From Alphaproteobacteria bacterium (GTDB lineage: Bacteria; Pseudomonadota; Alphaproteobacteria; Sphingomonadales; Sphingomonadaceae), in the NCBI GenBank assembly GCA_005883305.1, contig VBAC01000001.1, forward strand, positions 1,116,001 through 1,180,000: 64,000 nucleotides of DNA, written 5' to 3'. Position numbers and translations under genes: made by a program. Of the stretch, positions 17,629 to 27,584 are shown piece after piece. Below the pieces are notes generated by a model that was not told the DNA's origin, ran no database searches, and saw only the letters and a list, made by a program, of their open reading frames with translations. Position 1 is the first letter of the stretch, and each line of letters begins with the position of its first letter.

Positions 17629-18143
17629 TGCTCTGCCTCGCTCTCTTTGCTGGAATCCTCGGAAAGGGCGAACAGGGCGAGCTCGCGCAGATCGTCGTCG
17701 GCCGCCTCGCGGGCGACCTCCGGGCTCCACACCTCGAAGCTCCCGCCCGTGCCGATCAACAGCGCGCGGTCGCCGATCCGGCCCTTGCGCCTTATCCGCG
17801 CCGGCAGCGTGACCCGGCCGCCGGCGTCGAAACGCGCCCTTTCCACCATTCCGAAGGTCCGCCGCGTGCGCCGGTGATGGGCGGCCGGCGTTTCCCCTTG
17901 CGCCTCGTCGCGCAGCCGGCGGCGCTCGATTTCGGCATGGAGCACCGCCTGATAGCCTTCGTCATAGCCGCTGATGCAGGGATCGGATTCGTGCCCGCGG
18001 AAAACCAGCGTCGCGTCGATCCCGCGTCCCTCGAGCGCGCGCAGGACGAAGCCCGGAAGCACCGTGGTGCCGTCCGCGTCGACCGCGAGAAGCGCATTTC
18101 CGCTGAACAGAGTTTCGGCATCCATTACCGGGTCGGTTCCCAT
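17625..18143 (-). CDS. mraZ: MraZ-family (AbrB-fold) regulator
   Basis: 172 residues with two MraZ/SpoVT-AbrB-type half domains. The first contains FSGNALLAVDADGTTVLPGF; the second contains RARFDAGGRVTLPARIRRKG and ends in FEVWSPE. The GHESDPCISGYDEGY stretch between them is also MraZ-like. MraZ is a DNA-binding regulator normally first in the division/cell-wall cluster. Here it heads a short unit with a zinc-ribbon gene and an ftsZ-like gene, away from any murein synthesis genes. The first half is more diverged than usual. ATG at 18143 is my choice; GTG 18149 and ATG 18125 are also in frame. Confidence 0.8.
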   Translation of the reverse strand: MGTDPVMDAETLFSGNALLAVDADGTTVLPGFVLRALEGRGIDATLVFRGHESDPCISGYDEGYQAVLHAEIERRRLRDEAQGETPAAHHRRTRRTFGMVERARFDAGGRVTLPARIRRKGRIGDRALLIGTGGSFEVWSPEVAREAADDDLRELALFALSEDSSKESEAEQ

Positions 18144-18177
18144 CCCCACACCGGCCGACGAGCCCGCCGCCGGTGCC

Positions 18178-18186
18178 TGTGGATAA
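18178..18186 (-). promoter_or_regulatory. Perfect DnaA box
   Basis: tgtggataa on the plus strand is the exact complement of the DnaA 9-mer TTATCCACA. It sits 35 bases upstream of the mraZ-like start and only two bases from the CtrA-type half-site at 18189. The intergenic region 18144-18536 (393 bases) otherwise holds an AT-rich patch (cttaacatatattatct near 18345) and no gene I can support. One 9-mer can occur by chance, so function is inferred from position. Confidence 0.5.
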
Positions 18187-18188
18187 CG

Positions 18189-18196
18189 TTAACCAT
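18189..18196 (+). promoter_or_regulatory. CtrA-type half-site
   Basis: ttaaccat matches the half-site reported for the cell-cycle regulator CtrA in Caulobacter. A related ggttaacc sits at 18443-18450, nearer the divergent response-regulator gene. No full TTAA-N7-TTAA site was found here. Confidence 0.4.
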
Positions 18197-18536
18197 AGGG
18201 CGCGAGCCGCGCATGATCGGACTTCTACCGGCGTCGTCGCGGCTCATGCGATGCGGCTTTTGCCGCTCGATCGCCGGCCATAAGACCGGAAGATTTCGCG
18301 CGCCCGGCACCGGACAAATACCAGCCCGTGAATCCCGCGAAAGCTTAACATATATTATCTCGCGGCTACGGGAGCGCTGGGGATTCAAGCCCTTACGCTC
18401 TCCTGCTGGCCGGACTCAAAGATGAACGAACCTCCAAGCATTGGTTAACCGTAATTTTCCTAACTTGCCGCCTTGCGTAGCGAATCAGAGGATTCATCGT
18501 CCGGCCGCGTGCTCTGGCCGAACAGGGGTCGTGCTT

Positions 18537-19265
18537 ATGTCGAACCAACGAAGGGTCTACGTCGTAGGCCGAGATCAGGAGGTCCGCAGATTGCTAACGC
18601 AATATGTGGGCGTGATTGGAGCGGAGGCGTGGCCCTTCGCGAGCGGGGCCGATTTCCTCGAGATTCTGGATCATCTCGCGCCGGGCTGCGTGCTGCTCGA
18701 CATGGACGATTCGGACGTGGCGGGAATCGATATCCTCGCGGAAATGGTCTCCCGCCAGATCGCCTGGCCGGTGATCGCCGTAAGCGCGCGCGAGGACCTG
18801 CGGATCGCGATCACGACGATGAAGCTGGGCGCGCTCGATTTCCTGCATTTGCCGTTCAGCCGCGACACGCTGGCGCTGGCGCTCGCCCCTGCCTGGCGAG
18901 CGCTCGAGCGGGTCGTCGAGGCCGGCGAGGCGCGGCGCGCGGCGCAGGAGCGGCTCGGCCGGCTCACCGCGCGCGAAATGGACGTCCTGCTCGCCCTTCT
19001 CGGCGGCCGATCGAACAAGGCGATCGCTCACGATTTCGGAATCAGCGTCAGGACGGTCGAGATGCACCGCGCACACCTGATGACCAAGCTGGACGTGAAG
19101 AGCCTGGCCGAAGCGGCCTTGCTCGCGCCCCAGGCCGGACTCGACCTGACCGGCCCCGGCCCGACCGCGAACCGAAGCCAATCCGCCCCGCTCGCGCCCA
19201 GCGACTATGGCGGCGCGAATTACCGCGGGCAGCTATCGGCGCTGGCGCGGCGCCTCACGACCTGA
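18537..19265 (+). CDS. LuxR/FixJ-type response regulator with degenerate receiver
   Basis: 242 residues. The N-terminal receiver-like domain (6-125) is followed by a LuxR-type helix-turn-helix (LTAREMDVLLALLGGRSNKA and ISVRTVEMHRAHL, about 148-200) and a disordered tail. In the receiver the phospho-acceptor Asp55 is kept (VLLDMDD). The Mg-binding acidic pair of VxxxDD proteins is GR (VYVVGRDQEV), and the conserved Lys of the KPF motif is Leu105 (LHLPFS). Phosphorylation is therefore doubtful; it may act constitutively or bind another signal. The ATG at 18537 is chosen because the receiver begins there. Divergent from the mraZ-like operon across the DnaA/CtrA-site region. Confidence 0.88.
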   Translation: MSNQRRVYVVGRDQEVRRLLTQYVGVIGAEAWPFASGADFLEILDHLAPGCVLLDMDDSDVAGIDILAEMVSRQIAWPVIAVSAREDLRIAITTMKLGALDFLHLPFSRDTLALALAPAWRALERVVEAGEARRAAQERLGRLTAREMDVLLALLGGRSNKAIAHDFGISVRTVEMHRAHLMTKLDVKSLAEAALLAPQAGLDLTGPGPTANRSQSAPLAPSDYGGANYRGQLSALARRLTT

Positions 19266-19291
19266 CGGGCGAACGCGGGGGCACCGGAGGG

Positions 19292-21445
19292 CTACCTGCC
19301 GCCGGGGTGGTAGCTCCGCTCGACGTGCCCGGCGAGATCCTCGGCGTAGAAATAGACCGGCCTCAGATCGCCTGAGGCGTAACGCTGCGCCTCGTCGTTG
19401 AAATGCGGGGATTCGGGATGGCCGCTCTCGCCGCCGGCGGTGACCGCCCAGGCGCGGACTCGGGGCCCGAACTCGACCACCGCGACGAAGCTGTTGCCGC
19501 TGGTGCCGTACCAGCGCCGAGTCCCCGGCCAGGCATGGGCGCCGAACGAGGCGAGCGAGCCCCAGCGCGCCGAGGAGAAAGGCACGGGGATCGAGGGGCG
19601 GCTGTCGTCGAAGGTCTGGACGATCGCCGAATCGTTGCGCTGGAAGCGGTTCACCTCGCCCCAGGCGACTCGCCAGCTTCCCCATTCGCGCTCCATACGC
19701 TCGACGGCGCGGACCAGCGCGTCCAGCTTGTCCCGGCCGGACAGGGCAAGCATCGCCTCCCACATATTGCCATGCGCCGGGCGCAGCCTGCCGGCGAGCG
19801 TCCACAATTCCTCGCCCCAATAATTGGCGAGGCTGGTCGGCTGCGATTCGGCGGACCAGTTTTGGTCCCAGCCGCTCAGCAGCGCCACCGGCCCTTCGAG
19901 CCGCGCGCGCAGCGGATCGCCGGTCGGCAGCGCCCGGCGAGCCTCGGCAAGCTGGGGCACGATGTCGCGGAAGAACGGCATCCACGGATCGTAGGCGATG
20001 CGCCTCAAGCCTTCGGGGGTCAGCGCCCGGGCCCGGTCGAGCAACGTCGTCGCATGGTCGCCGCGCGGATTGGCGCCGGCCATGTCCATGTAGCGCGGGA
20101 AGGCGGACTGCCGCGGGCTGTCCGTCCCCGCCGCGCGCCACGGCGAGTCGTTCGAATTGTAGAGCCAGCCGCCCCGCGGATCGCGCACCGTCGGCAGCGC
20201 CTCCATCGGGGTCAGGCCCCGCCAGTCGGTCGCCGGATCGCTGCCGTCGACCGGATCGCGATAGTCGAAGCGGTCGTCGCGCACGGGCACGAACTGGGGG
20301 TGGAGATAGGCGATGTGGCCGTCGGCGTCGGCGTAGATCGTGTCGTTGGACGAATTCGCCTGAAGCGCCGCCACGTGGAGATAGGAGGCGAGATCGCGCG
20401 CCTTGATCCGCATCCAGCTCTGCTGGAGCGCCGGGATCGGCCGGTTCATCAGGCCGAGCGCGATCCAGCGACCGCTTGTCGCGCGGACGATCGGGCCGTG
20501 ATGGGTCGCATAGGTGGTGAACACCCGGCTCGCCAGCGTCCCGCCCGCCGTTCGGTAGCGGATCGTTACCTGACGCGTGCGCACCGGGCGAAGCGCGCGG
20601 CCGTAGCGATAGGAGATGCGGTTGCCGCGTCGGACGATGTCTTCCGCGAACTCGTCGACCGAATCGACGCCGCTCGACGTGTGCATCCAGCCCAGCCGCT
20701 CGTTGAAGCCCTGGTAGATGAAGAACTGGCCCCAGGTCGACGCACCGTAGGCGTGGAGCCCCTCCCCGCTCTCCATGCCGAGCTCGGAGCGGAAGAAGAA
20801 GCTTGTGTGGGGGTTGATCAGCAGCAGCGCGTGGCCGCTCTGAGTCAGGCTCGGGGCGATGGCGATGCCGTTGGAGCCGCGCGGCTCCCCGTCGGGCCGG
20901 CCGGCCGCCATCGCCACCTGTCTGCCGCCGTAGAAAGCCTCGAGCTGCCCCAGATCGGCGCGCTCGATGTCGCCGCCGATGCTGCCCTCGGTGAACGACA
21001 GGGCCATCCACGGCTCGAACCGGGTGATGGCGCGCGGATGAACGTCCGGGTGGGTCTCGAGATAATAGTTCAGCCCGCTCGCCCAGGCGTCCATCAGCGC
21101 GCGAAGCCAGGCCGGGCTTCGGCGATAATCGGCGCGGAGCGCTTCGGGATCGATCCACAGCCTCTGGCGAAGATCCTGCCAGACGGCCGATTCGCCCTCG
21201 GCCTCGGCGAGCCGCCCGAGCGCGGTGAGCAGGTTGGTCTCGACCCGCGGGAAATCGTCCTCGGCCTGGGCGTAGATCGCTCCGAATACCGCGTCCGAAT
21301 CATATTGCCCGCGGACGTGGGCGATGCCCCAGTCGTCGCGGGTGATGGTCACGCGCTCAACATAAGCGGGGACCGCGGCCAATGAAGCCGCCGGCGCCGC
21401 GGCGAAGACGAGCGCCGCTGCGCTCCGGGCTGCCCAACCGAACAT
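19292..21445 (-). CDS. Penicillin acylase family (Ntn-hydrolase) protein, exported
   Basis: 717 residues with a signal peptide (about 1-23). The precursor should be cut autocatalytically before Ser191 in EPRGSNGIAIAP, giving an alpha subunit, a spacer and a beta chain with N-terminal Ser nucleophile. INPHTSFFFRSEL and an Asn/Arg-containing C-terminal part fit the family. Members deacylate penicillins, aculeacin-type lipopeptides or N-acyl-homoserine lactones; the substrate here is unknown. It begins seven bases after birA on the same strand, so it may be read from the end of the nuo-birA transcript. Confidence 0.88.
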   Translation of the reverse strand: MFGWAARSAAALVFAAAPAASLAAVPAYVERVTITRDDWGIAHVRGQYDSDAVFGAIYAQAEDDFPRVETNLLTALGRLAEAEGESAVWQDLRQRLWIDPEALRADYRRSPAWLRALMDAWASGLNYYLETHPDVHPRAITRFEPWMALSFTEGSIGGDIERADLGQLEAFYGGRQVAMAAGRPDGEPRGSNGIAIAPSLTQSGHALLLINPHTSFFFRSELGMESGEGLHAYGASTWGQFFIYQGFNERLGWMHTSSGVDSVDEFAEDIVRRGNRISYRYGRALRPVRTRQVTIRYRTAGGTLASRVFTTYATHHGPIVRATSGRWIALGLMNRPIPALQQSWMRIKARDLASYLHVAALQANSSNDTIYADADGHIAYLHPQFVPVRDDRFDYRDPVDGSDPATDWRGLTPMEALPTVRDPRGGWLYNSNDSPWRAAGTDSPRQSAFPRYMDMAGANPRGDHATTLLDRARALTPEGLRRIAYDPWMPFFRDIVPQLAEARRALPTGDPLRARLEGPVALLSGWDQNWSAESQPTSLANYWGEELWTLAGRLRPAHGNMWEAMLALSGRDKLDALVRAVERMEREWGSWRVAWGEVNRFQRNDSAIVQTFDDSRPSIPVPFSSARWGSLASFGAHAWPGTRRWYGTSGNSFVAVVEFGPRVRAWAVTAGGESGHPESPHFNDEAQRYASGDLRPVYFYAEDLAGHVERSYHPGGR

Positions 21446-21452
21446 GGGCGCT

Positions 21453-22139
21453 TTATAGGAGGAAGACGTCGCCCGCGTGAATGGTCCTTATCGCCCCGTC
21501 CGCCAGCCGCAGCCGCAGCGCGCCCGATTCGTCGAGGCCTTCGAACGTCCCCTCCGCGCCGGCGGTGGCGAGCGGCGTGCCCACGGGGTGGGCCGCGGCC
21601 AGCCAGGCGGGCCGGACGGCGGCGAAACCGCGTTGCCGCCAACGATCCAGCCATTCGGCGAAGCATTTGGCGAGCCGCTCGAGGAAGGCATCGGGCGCGA
21701 CCGGAGTCCCGAGGCTCGTCGCCGGGCGCCCCAGATCCTCGGGATGAGTGGCGAGATTGACTCCGAAGCCGACGATCACCGCATCGTCATGGCGCTCGAG
21801 CAGGATGCCGGCGACCTTGGCGCCTTCGACCAGCAGATCGTTGGGCCATTTGATCCGCGCCTCGGGGGCATGGCGGCGCGCGACCTCCTGCAGAGCGACC
21901 GCAGCCACCAATGCAAGCGTCGGGGCCGGAGGATCGCCGGGCCCGAGGCGGACGATGGTCGAGGCGTAGAGGTTGCCGCGGGAGGACTTCCATTCCCGCC
22001 CCAGCCGCCCCTTTCCGCCCGTCTGGGTGCCGGCCCGAAGCCATGTCCCCTCGGGCCAGCCCTGCCGGGCCAGCTCGGCGACATCGTCATTGGTGGATTC
22101 GGTCTCGGCGACAGTATGGATGTTACGGATAAGCGGCAC
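21453..22139 (-). CDS. birA: Biotin--[acetyl-CoA-carboxylase] ligase
   Basis: About 228 residues, catalytic and C-terminal domains only, with no N-terminal DNA-binding domain, so it is a ligase and not a repressor. Activates biotin to biotinyl-AMP and transfers it to the carboxylase carrier protein. Motifs: TESTNDDVAELA, GGKGRLGREW (the GRGRxGR loop), and IKWPNDLLVEGAKVAGILLE. I prefer GTG 22139 with GGGG upstream, giving the typical start just before HTVAETESTN; an in-frame TTG at 22223 would add 28 unusual residues. Follows nuoN on the same strand. Confidence 0.92.
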   Translation of the reverse strand: MPLIRNIHTVAETESTNDDVAELARQGWPEGTWLRAGTQTGGKGRLGREWKSSRGNLYASTIVRLGPGDPPAPTLALVAAVALQEVARRHAPEARIKWPNDLLVEGAKVAGILLERHDDAVIVGFGVNLATHPEDLGRPATSLGTPVAPDAFLERLAKCFAEWLDRWRQRGFAAVRPAWLAAAHPVGTPLATAGAEGTFEGLDESGALRLRLADGAIRTIHAGDVFLL

Positions 22140-22248
22140 GCAATCCCCCGGGGCGTCTCGATCTACAGCCGGCACGCCCCCATACCGTGCTTTCTCGGTA
22201 TCCGCTGTGTTAGCGGACTGCAACGGCTAATCGCTTGCCGAAGCCCGA

Positions 22249-23682
22249 TTAAAACAACGCCTGGGCGGCGTTCCGGGTCGCGGCGTCGAGCAACTGGATG
22301 GTGAGATAGCCGAGCGGGGAGACGAACAAAGCGGCGAGGAGAATCAGAGCGCCGCCGACGGGCTCCTTCGTCTCGCCGAACTCCGGCGCCGGCTCGTCGA
22401 AATACATCAGCTTGACGATCATGATGTAATAATAGGCACCGATCACGGAGGTGGCGATGGCGACCGCCGCGAGCCAGGTGAGGTTCGCCTCGACCGCCGC
22501 GCTGAACACCAGGAATTTGGGCCAGAAGCCGAACAAGGGCGGGATGCCGGCAAGGCTGAACATGAACATCGCCATCGCCAGAGCGAGCATCGGCCGGCTG
22601 CGCGACAGACCGGCGAGGCTGGCGATCGTCTCGACCGGCTGGCCGTCGGGCCCACGCATGCGCATGACCACGAGGAACGCGCCGAGCGTCATGACCACGT
22701 AGACCGCCATGTAGAACAGCACGGAGGCGACTCCTGAGACGCCGGCGGCGGCGAGGCCGACCAGGGCGAAGCCGACATTGTTGATCGAGCTGTAAGCGAG
22801 CAGGCGCTTGATGTTCCTCTGCCCGATCGCCGCGACTCCGCCGAGGATGGTCGAGGCGAGCGCCATGAAGATGATTATCTGCCGCCAAGCGTCGGTCGCC
22901 GGTCCCATCGATTCGACCGCGACCCGGGTGATCAGCGCCATCGCGGCGACCTTGGGGGCCGAGGCGAAGAAGGCGGTGACCGGGGTCGGGGCGCCTTCGT
23001 AGACGTCGGGAGTCCACATGTGGAACGGCACCGCGCTGATCTTGAAGGCGAGGCCCGCGAGGACGAAGACGATTCCGATCAGCTCGCCGTCCGAGACGCC
23101 GTCGCCCAGCTTCTGCGCGATTCCGCCGAACGAGGTCGTGCCGGTGAAGCCGTAGAGCAGGGAGATGCCGTAGAGCAGGATTCCGCTGGCGAGCGCGCCG
23201 AGCACGAAATATTTGAGGCCGGCTTCGGCCGACCGCGTATCGCTGCGCTGGAAGGTGGCGAGAACATAGGCGGCGAGGCTCTGCAGCTCCAGGCCGACAT
23301 AGAGCGTCATCGTGTCGGCGGCCGAGGCCATCATTCCCATGCCGATCGCCGAGAACAGGATCAGCACCGGATATTCCGCGCGATAATCGCGGTCGCGGCC
23401 GAACCAGCTCATCGCCCCGAGCATGGAAACGGCGGCCGCGAGGTAGATCACGATCTTGGAGAAAGCGGCGAAGCTGTCGGCGACGAACAGTCCGCCGAAG
23501 GCGGAGCCGCCCAAGTCGCGCACGCCGGGCAGGAAGGCGGCGGCGACGGCGAGCAGAAGCACGGATAGCCAGGTCAGCACCGGGCCGATGCGGTCGCCGC
23601 CCCAGGCCGCGGCGAGCATCAGCGCAAGCGCGCCGACGCTCAAAATCTCCTCGGGGAGGATCAGGAGGAAATCCTGCAGCAT
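22249..23682 (-). CDS. nuoN: NADH-quinone oxidoreductase subunit N
   Basis: 477 residues, about 14 transmembrane helices. Antiporter-like proton-pumping subunit of the membrane arm of complex I. Typical stretches: YVGLELQSLAAYVLATFQR, FHMWTPDVYEGAPTPVTAFF (key Lys/His region follows with SAPKVAAMAL), and IKRLLAYSSINNVGF. Its ATG shares one base with the nuoM stop (TGATG). Last nuo gene; birA follows on the same strand. Confidence 0.97.
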   Translation of the reverse strand: MLQDFLLILPEEILSVGALALMLAAAWGGDRIGPVLTWLSVLLLAVAAAFLPGVRDLGGSAFGGLFVADSFAAFSKIVIYLAAAVSMLGAMSWFGRDRDYRAEYPVLILFSAIGMGMMASAADTMTLYVGLELQSLAAYVLATFQRSDTRSAEAGLKYFVLGALASGILLYGISLLYGFTGTTSFGGIAQKLGDGVSDGELIGIVFVLAGLAFKISAVPFHMWTPDVYEGAPTPVTAFFASAPKVAAMALITRVAVESMGPATDAWRQIIIFMALASTILGGVAAIGQRNIKRLLAYSSINNVGFALVGLAAAGVSGVASVLFYMAVYVVMTLGAFLVVMRMRGPDGQPVETIASLAGLSRSRPMLALAMAMFMFSLAGIPPLFGFWPKFLVFSAAVEANLTWLAAVAIATSVIGAYYYIMIVKLMYFDEPAPEFGETKEPVGGALILLAALFVSPLGYLTIQLLDAATRNAAQALF

Positions 23683-25217
23683 CAGTGGTGCGCCCCTTGA
23701 GTCTCGTGGGCCGGCGCGGCGGCCGGGCGACCCGGCGTCGGCTGCGCGTCGGACGGAGGCGCGGCGCGCTCGATCCGCGCCAGAAGGCTGTCGACGTCGG
23801 CGCGCATCGGCGCGATGAAGCTTTCCGGATAGACGCCCATCCACAGCACCGCCCCCGCGATCGGGGCGAGGATCATGAGCTCGCGCGGCGAAAGATCGGG
23901 CATGGCCGCCGCCTCGGCGGTCCGCGCGACACCATAAGCCATCCGCCAGTAGAGGTAGAGCATGTAGGCCGCGCCGAGGATGATTCCGGTCGTCGCCACC
24001 GCCGCCACGAACGAATTGATGCCGTAGGCCCCGACCAGAGCGAGGAACTCGCCGACGAAGCCCGACGTGCCGGGCAGGCCGACCGAGGCCATGGTGAAGA
24101 CCATGAACAGCAGGGCGTAGCGCGGCATGTTGTTGGAAAGGCCGCCGTAGAGCGCGATCTCGCGGCTGTGCATCCGGTCGTAGACCACGCCGACGCACAG
24201 GAAGAGCGCCCCGGAGACGAGGCCGTGGCTGAGCATGACGACCAGCCCGCCCTCGATTCCCTGCCGGTTGAAGGCGAACAGGCCGATGGTGACGAAGGCC
24301 ATGTGCGCGACCGAGGAGTAAGCGATCAGCTTCTTCATGTCCTGCTGCACCAGGGCGACCAGGGACGTGTAGACCACGGCGACCATCGACAGGCCGAAGA
24401 CGATCCAGATGAGCTGCGCCGAGGCTTCGGGGAACATCGGCAGCGAGAAGCGGATGAAGCCGTAGCCGCCCATCTTCAGCAGAACGCCGGCGAGGATTAC
24501 GGAGCCCGCGGTCGGCGCCTGGACGTGAGCGTCGGGAAGCCAGGTATGGACCGGCCACATCGGCATCTTGACCGCGAAGCTGGCGAAGAAGGCGAGCCAC
24601 AGCCAGGTCTGGATCTCGGGCGGGAATTCGGTCGCCATCAGCTCGGGGATCGAAGTGGTATGGGCGTAATTGACCATCCACAGCATGGCGACGAGCATCA
24701 ACACCGAGCCGAGCAGGGTATAGAGGAAGAATTTGTACGCGGCGTAGATCCGGTCCTTGCCGCCCCAGATGCCGATGATCAGGTACATAGGGATCAGGCC
24801 GGCCTCGAAGAAGATGTAGAACAGGAACAGGTCCTGAGCGCAGAACACGCCGATCATCAGCGTTTCCATCGCCAGGAAGCAGGCCATGAACTCGGGCACG
24901 CGCTTGTCGATCGCCTGCCAGGAAGCGGCGATGCAGATCGGCATCAGGAAGGCTGTGAGCACGATCAGCATCAATGCGATGCCGTCGATCCCGAGCGCCC
25001 AGGCGAAGCGGCCGAAGATGGCGTGATATTCCTGGAACTGCCATTGCGGCCCGCCGATTCGGTAGGCGGCCCACAGGCCGATGCAGAGCGCAAGCGTCGC
25101 CAGAGTCGTGCCGAGCGCGATCCAGCGGGCGCCGTTCGCGCCGGTCATGAGGCAGGCGAGCGCGCCGAGCAAAGGCAAAGCGAGGATCGCGGAGAGGATG
25201 GGGAAGGATTGAAGCAT
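23682..25217 (-). CDS. nuoM: NADH-quinone oxidoreductase subunit M
   Basis: 511 residues, polytopic. Antiporter-like proton-pumping subunit. Family landmarks are [20 protein letters not shown] with the essential Glu, [20 protein letters not shown] with the essential Lys, and [19 protein letters not shown]. The C-terminus has a short Pro/Ala/His-rich tail outside the membrane. Start at ATG 25217 overlaps the nuoL stop by one base; the much longer open frame upstream is only the shadow of nuoL. Confidence 0.97.
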   Translation of the reverse strand: MLQSFPILSAILALPLLGALACLMTGANGARWIALGTTLATLALCIGLWAAYRIGGPQWQFQEYHAIFGRFAWALGIDGIALMLIVLTAFLMPICIAASWQAIDKRVPEFMACFLAMETLMIGVFCAQDLFLFYIFFEAGLIPMYLIIGIWGGKDRIYAAYKFFLYTLLGSVLMLVAMLWMVNYAHTTSIPELMATEFPPEIQTWLWLAFFASFAVKMPMWPVHTWLPDAHVQAPTAGSVILAGVLLKMGGYGFIRFSLPMFPEASAQLIWIVFGLSMVAVVYTSLVALVQQDMKKLIAYSSVAHMAFVTIGLFAFNRQGIEGGLVVMLSHGLVSGALFLCVGVVYDRMHSREIALYGGLSNNMPRYALLFMVFTMASVGLPGTSGFVGEFLALVGAYGINSFVAAVATTGIILGAAYMLYLYWRMAYGVARTAEAAAMPDLSPRELMILAPIAGAVLWMGVYPESFIAPMRADVDSLLARIERAAPPSDAQPTPGRPAAAPAHETQGAHH

Positions 25218-27277
25218 CACCGCGCCATCACCCAGGTCATCGCCGCGGCGACTCCGAGCAGCATGACCAGCGCGTAAGTATAGAGATAGCCGGTCTGGAC
25301 CCGCGCCGTGACCCGCGTGCCGGCGACCACCGCCGCGGCGACGCCGTTGGGGCCGAAGCGGTCGATCGTCCCCTCGTCGCCGCGCTTCCAGAAGAAGCGG
25401 CCGAGCCAGAGCGACGGGCGGACGAACAGGATGTCGTAGAGCTCGTCGAAATACCATTTGTTGAGCACGAAGCGGTAGAGCACCCCAAACTGGCCGACGA
25501 AGCGCTGCGGGAAGGTCTCGCTGTGGACATAGGCGCCCCAGGCGATCAGGAAGCCCGCCGCCATCACCGCGAACGGGGTCCATTTCACCCAGGTGGGAAC
25601 CTCGTGCATGCCGTGCGCGAGGTGCTCGTCGAAAGCGATCGCGCCGCGCCAGAAATGGACCGCCTCTTCGGCGCCGACGAACCGTTCGTGGAAGACGAAG
25701 CCGGCGAAGACTGCGCCGACCGCAAGCACGATGATCGGAACGAGCATCGTCCACGGGCTCTCGTGCGGATGGTAGCCGCCGCTTCCGGACGGCACCTCGG
25801 CCGCGCTCGCTTCGTGCGGGCGGGTGTCGTGGCCGGCATCCTCGGCGTCGGGCCGGTCGTCGTGATCGTGGCCGTGCGAGTCGTGGAGCGCGTGTTGGAT
25901 ATGCTCCGACGCCGCCCAGCGCGGCTTGCCCCAGAAGGTCAAGAACATCAGCCGCCACGAATAGAAGCTCGTGAGCAAAGCCGCGAAGGCCCCGAACAGG
26001 AAGACGATCGCCCCCGCTCCGCCCGACGCGAACGATGCCTCGAGCACGGCGTCCTTCGAATAGAAGCCGGCGAAGCCCCACAAGCCGGGAATGCCGACTC
26101 CGGTGATCGCCAGCGTTCCGATCAGCATCATCCAGAAGGTGATCGGAATCTCCTTCCGAAGGCCGCCGTAGAAGCGCATGTCCTGCTCGTGGTGCATGGC
26201 GTGGATGACGCTGCCCGAGCCGAGGAACAGCAGGGCCTTGAAGAAGGCGTGGGTGAACAGGTGGAACATCGCCGCGCCATAGGCGCCGACGCCGGCGGCG
26301 AAGAACATGTAGCCCAATTGCGAGCAGGTCGAATAGGCGACGACGCGCTTGATGTCGTTCTGCGCCGTGCCGACGGTGGCGGCGAAGAAGCAGGTCAGGG
26401 TGCCGATCACCGTGACGAGGCCGAGCGCGGTCGGGCTGGTCTCGAACATCGGCGAGAGGCGGCAGACCATGAACACGCCCGCGGTGACCATCGTCGCCGC
26501 GTGGATCAGCGCCGAGACCGGCGTCGGGCCCTCCATCGCGTCGGGAAGCCAGGTGTGGAGGCCGAACTGCGCCGACTTGCCCATCGCGCCGATGAACAGG
26601 AGGATGCAGAGCAGCGTCATCGTATCGACGCGGAGCCCAAGGAAGCCGATCGTCGAGCCGGTCATACCCGGCGCGGCGGCGAGGATCGCCGGGATCGAGA
26701 CCGTTCCGAAGACCAGGAAGGTCCCAAAAATGCCGAGCGAGAAGCCGAAATCGCCGACCCGGTTGACGACGAACGCCTTCAGTGCCGCGGCATTGGCCGA
26801 AGGCTTGTGGTACCAGAAGCCGATCAGCAGGTACGAGGCGAGGCCGACGCCCTCCCAGCCGAAGAACATCTGGACGAGGTTGTCGGCGGTCACCAGCATC
26901 AGCATGGCGAAGGTGAACAGGCTCAAATAGGCGAAGAAGCGCGGCTGGCTATCGTCCTCGGCCATATAGCCCCAGCTATAGAGGTGGACGAGGGCCGAGA
27001 CGGTCGTCACCACCACCAGCATCACCGCGGTCAGAGCGTCGACGCGAAGCGCCCAATCGACCTGGAGCGTGCCCGAATCGATCCAGCTCAGCACCGGATA
27101 GACGGCCGCCTCCTGGGTCCCGGCGAGGAAGCCGAGGAAGATCGGCCAGCTCATCGCCAGCGACGCGAACAGGGCGCCGGTGGTGATCAGCTTGGCGATC
27201 GTGTTGCCGAGCATGCGGTTGCCCAGCCCGGCGACGATCGCGGCCAGAAGCGGCAGGAAGACGATCGCCTGAACCAT
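25217..27277 (-). CDS. nuoL: NADH-quinone oxidoreductase subunit L
   Basis: 686 residues. The largest antiporter-like subunit, with the long lateral helix HL near the C-terminus. Landmarks: [40 protein letters not shown], and [20 protein letters not shown] His/Asp-rich insert around residues 455-500 ([20 protein letters not shown]) lies in a loop before the final helices; such inserts vary among alphaproteobacteria. It starts one base downstream of the nuoK stop. Confidence 0.97.
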   Translation of the reverse strand: MVQAIVFLPLLAAIVAGLGNRMLGNTIAKLITTGALFASLAMSWPIFLGFLAGTQEAAVYPVLSWIDSGTLQVDWALRVDALTAVMLVVVTTVSALVHLYSWGYMAEDDSQPRFFAYLSLFTFAMLMLVTADNLVQMFFGWEGVGLASYLLIGFWYHKPSANAAALKAFVVNRVGDFGFSLGIFGTFLVFGTVSIPAILAAAPGMTGSTIGFLGLRVDTMTLLCILLFIGAMGKSAQFGLHTWLPDAMEGPTPVSALIHAATMVTAGVFMVCRLSPMFETSPTALGLVTVIGTLTCFFAATVGTAQNDIKRVVAYSTCSQLGYMFFAAGVGAYGAAMFHLFTHAFFKALLFLGSGSVIHAMHHEQDMRFYGGLRKEIPITFWMMLIGTLAITGVGIPGLWGFAGFYSKDAVLEASFASGGAGAIVFLFGAFAALLTSFYSWRLMFLTFWGKPRWAASEHIQHALHDSHGHDHDDRPDAEDAGHDTRPHEASAAEVPSGSGGYHPHESPWTMLVPIIVLAVGAVFAGFVFHERFVGAEEAVHFWRGAIAFDEHLAHGMHEVPTWVKWTPFAVMAAGFLIAWGAYVHSETFPQRFVGQFGVLYRFVLNKWYFDELYDILFVRPSLWLGRFFWKRGDEGTIDRFGPNGVAAAVVAGTRVTARVQTGYLYTYALVMLLGVAAAMTWVMAR

Positions 27278-27278
27278 C

Positions 27279-27584
27279 TCAGCCCTTCATCTGGTTGATG
27301 TCGTCGACCGCGATCGTGCCGCGGCCGCGGAAGTAGATGACGAGGATCGCGAGGCCAACGGCGGCTTCGGCGGCCGCGACGGTCAGCACGAACATCGCGA
27401 ACACCTGTCCCACCATGTCGTCCATGAAGGCGCTGAACGCGACGAGGTTGATGTTCACCGAGAGCAGGATCAGCTCGATCGCCATCAGGATGACGATCAC
27501 GTTCTTGCGGTTGAGGAAGATGCCGAACACGCCGAGCACGAACAGGATCGCGCCGACGGTGAGGTAATGGCCGAGGCCGATCAC
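27279..27584 (-). CDS. nuoK: NADH-quinone oxidoreductase subunit K
   Basis: 101 residues, three transmembrane helices. The conserved glutamates are in [20 protein letters not shown] and [13 protein letters not shown], part of the proton path between the antiporter-like subunits. GTG start at 27584 overlaps the nuoJ stop by four bases (GTGA). Confidence 0.96.
   Translation of the reverse strand: MIGLGHYLTVGAILFVLGVFGIFLNRKNVIVILMAIELILLSVNINLVAFSAFMDDMVGQVFAMFVLTVAAAEAAVGLAILVIYFRGRGTIAVDDINQMKG

Noticed and set aside
18144-18536. Replication origin
   Set aside because: Only one exact DnaA box and a short AT-rich patch are present, with no cluster of boxes or origin-associated genes; a regulatory region is the simpler reading.
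22140-22223. Longer birA from a TTG at 22223
   Set aside because: The additional 28 residues do not look like the family and no ribosome site precedes the TTG; GTG 22139 has GGGG upstream.
23683-25074. Upstream extension that would make nuoN a 941-residue protein
   Set aside because: The extra residues are the out-of-frame shadow of nuoM; the real start at 23682 overlaps the nuoM stop as usual.
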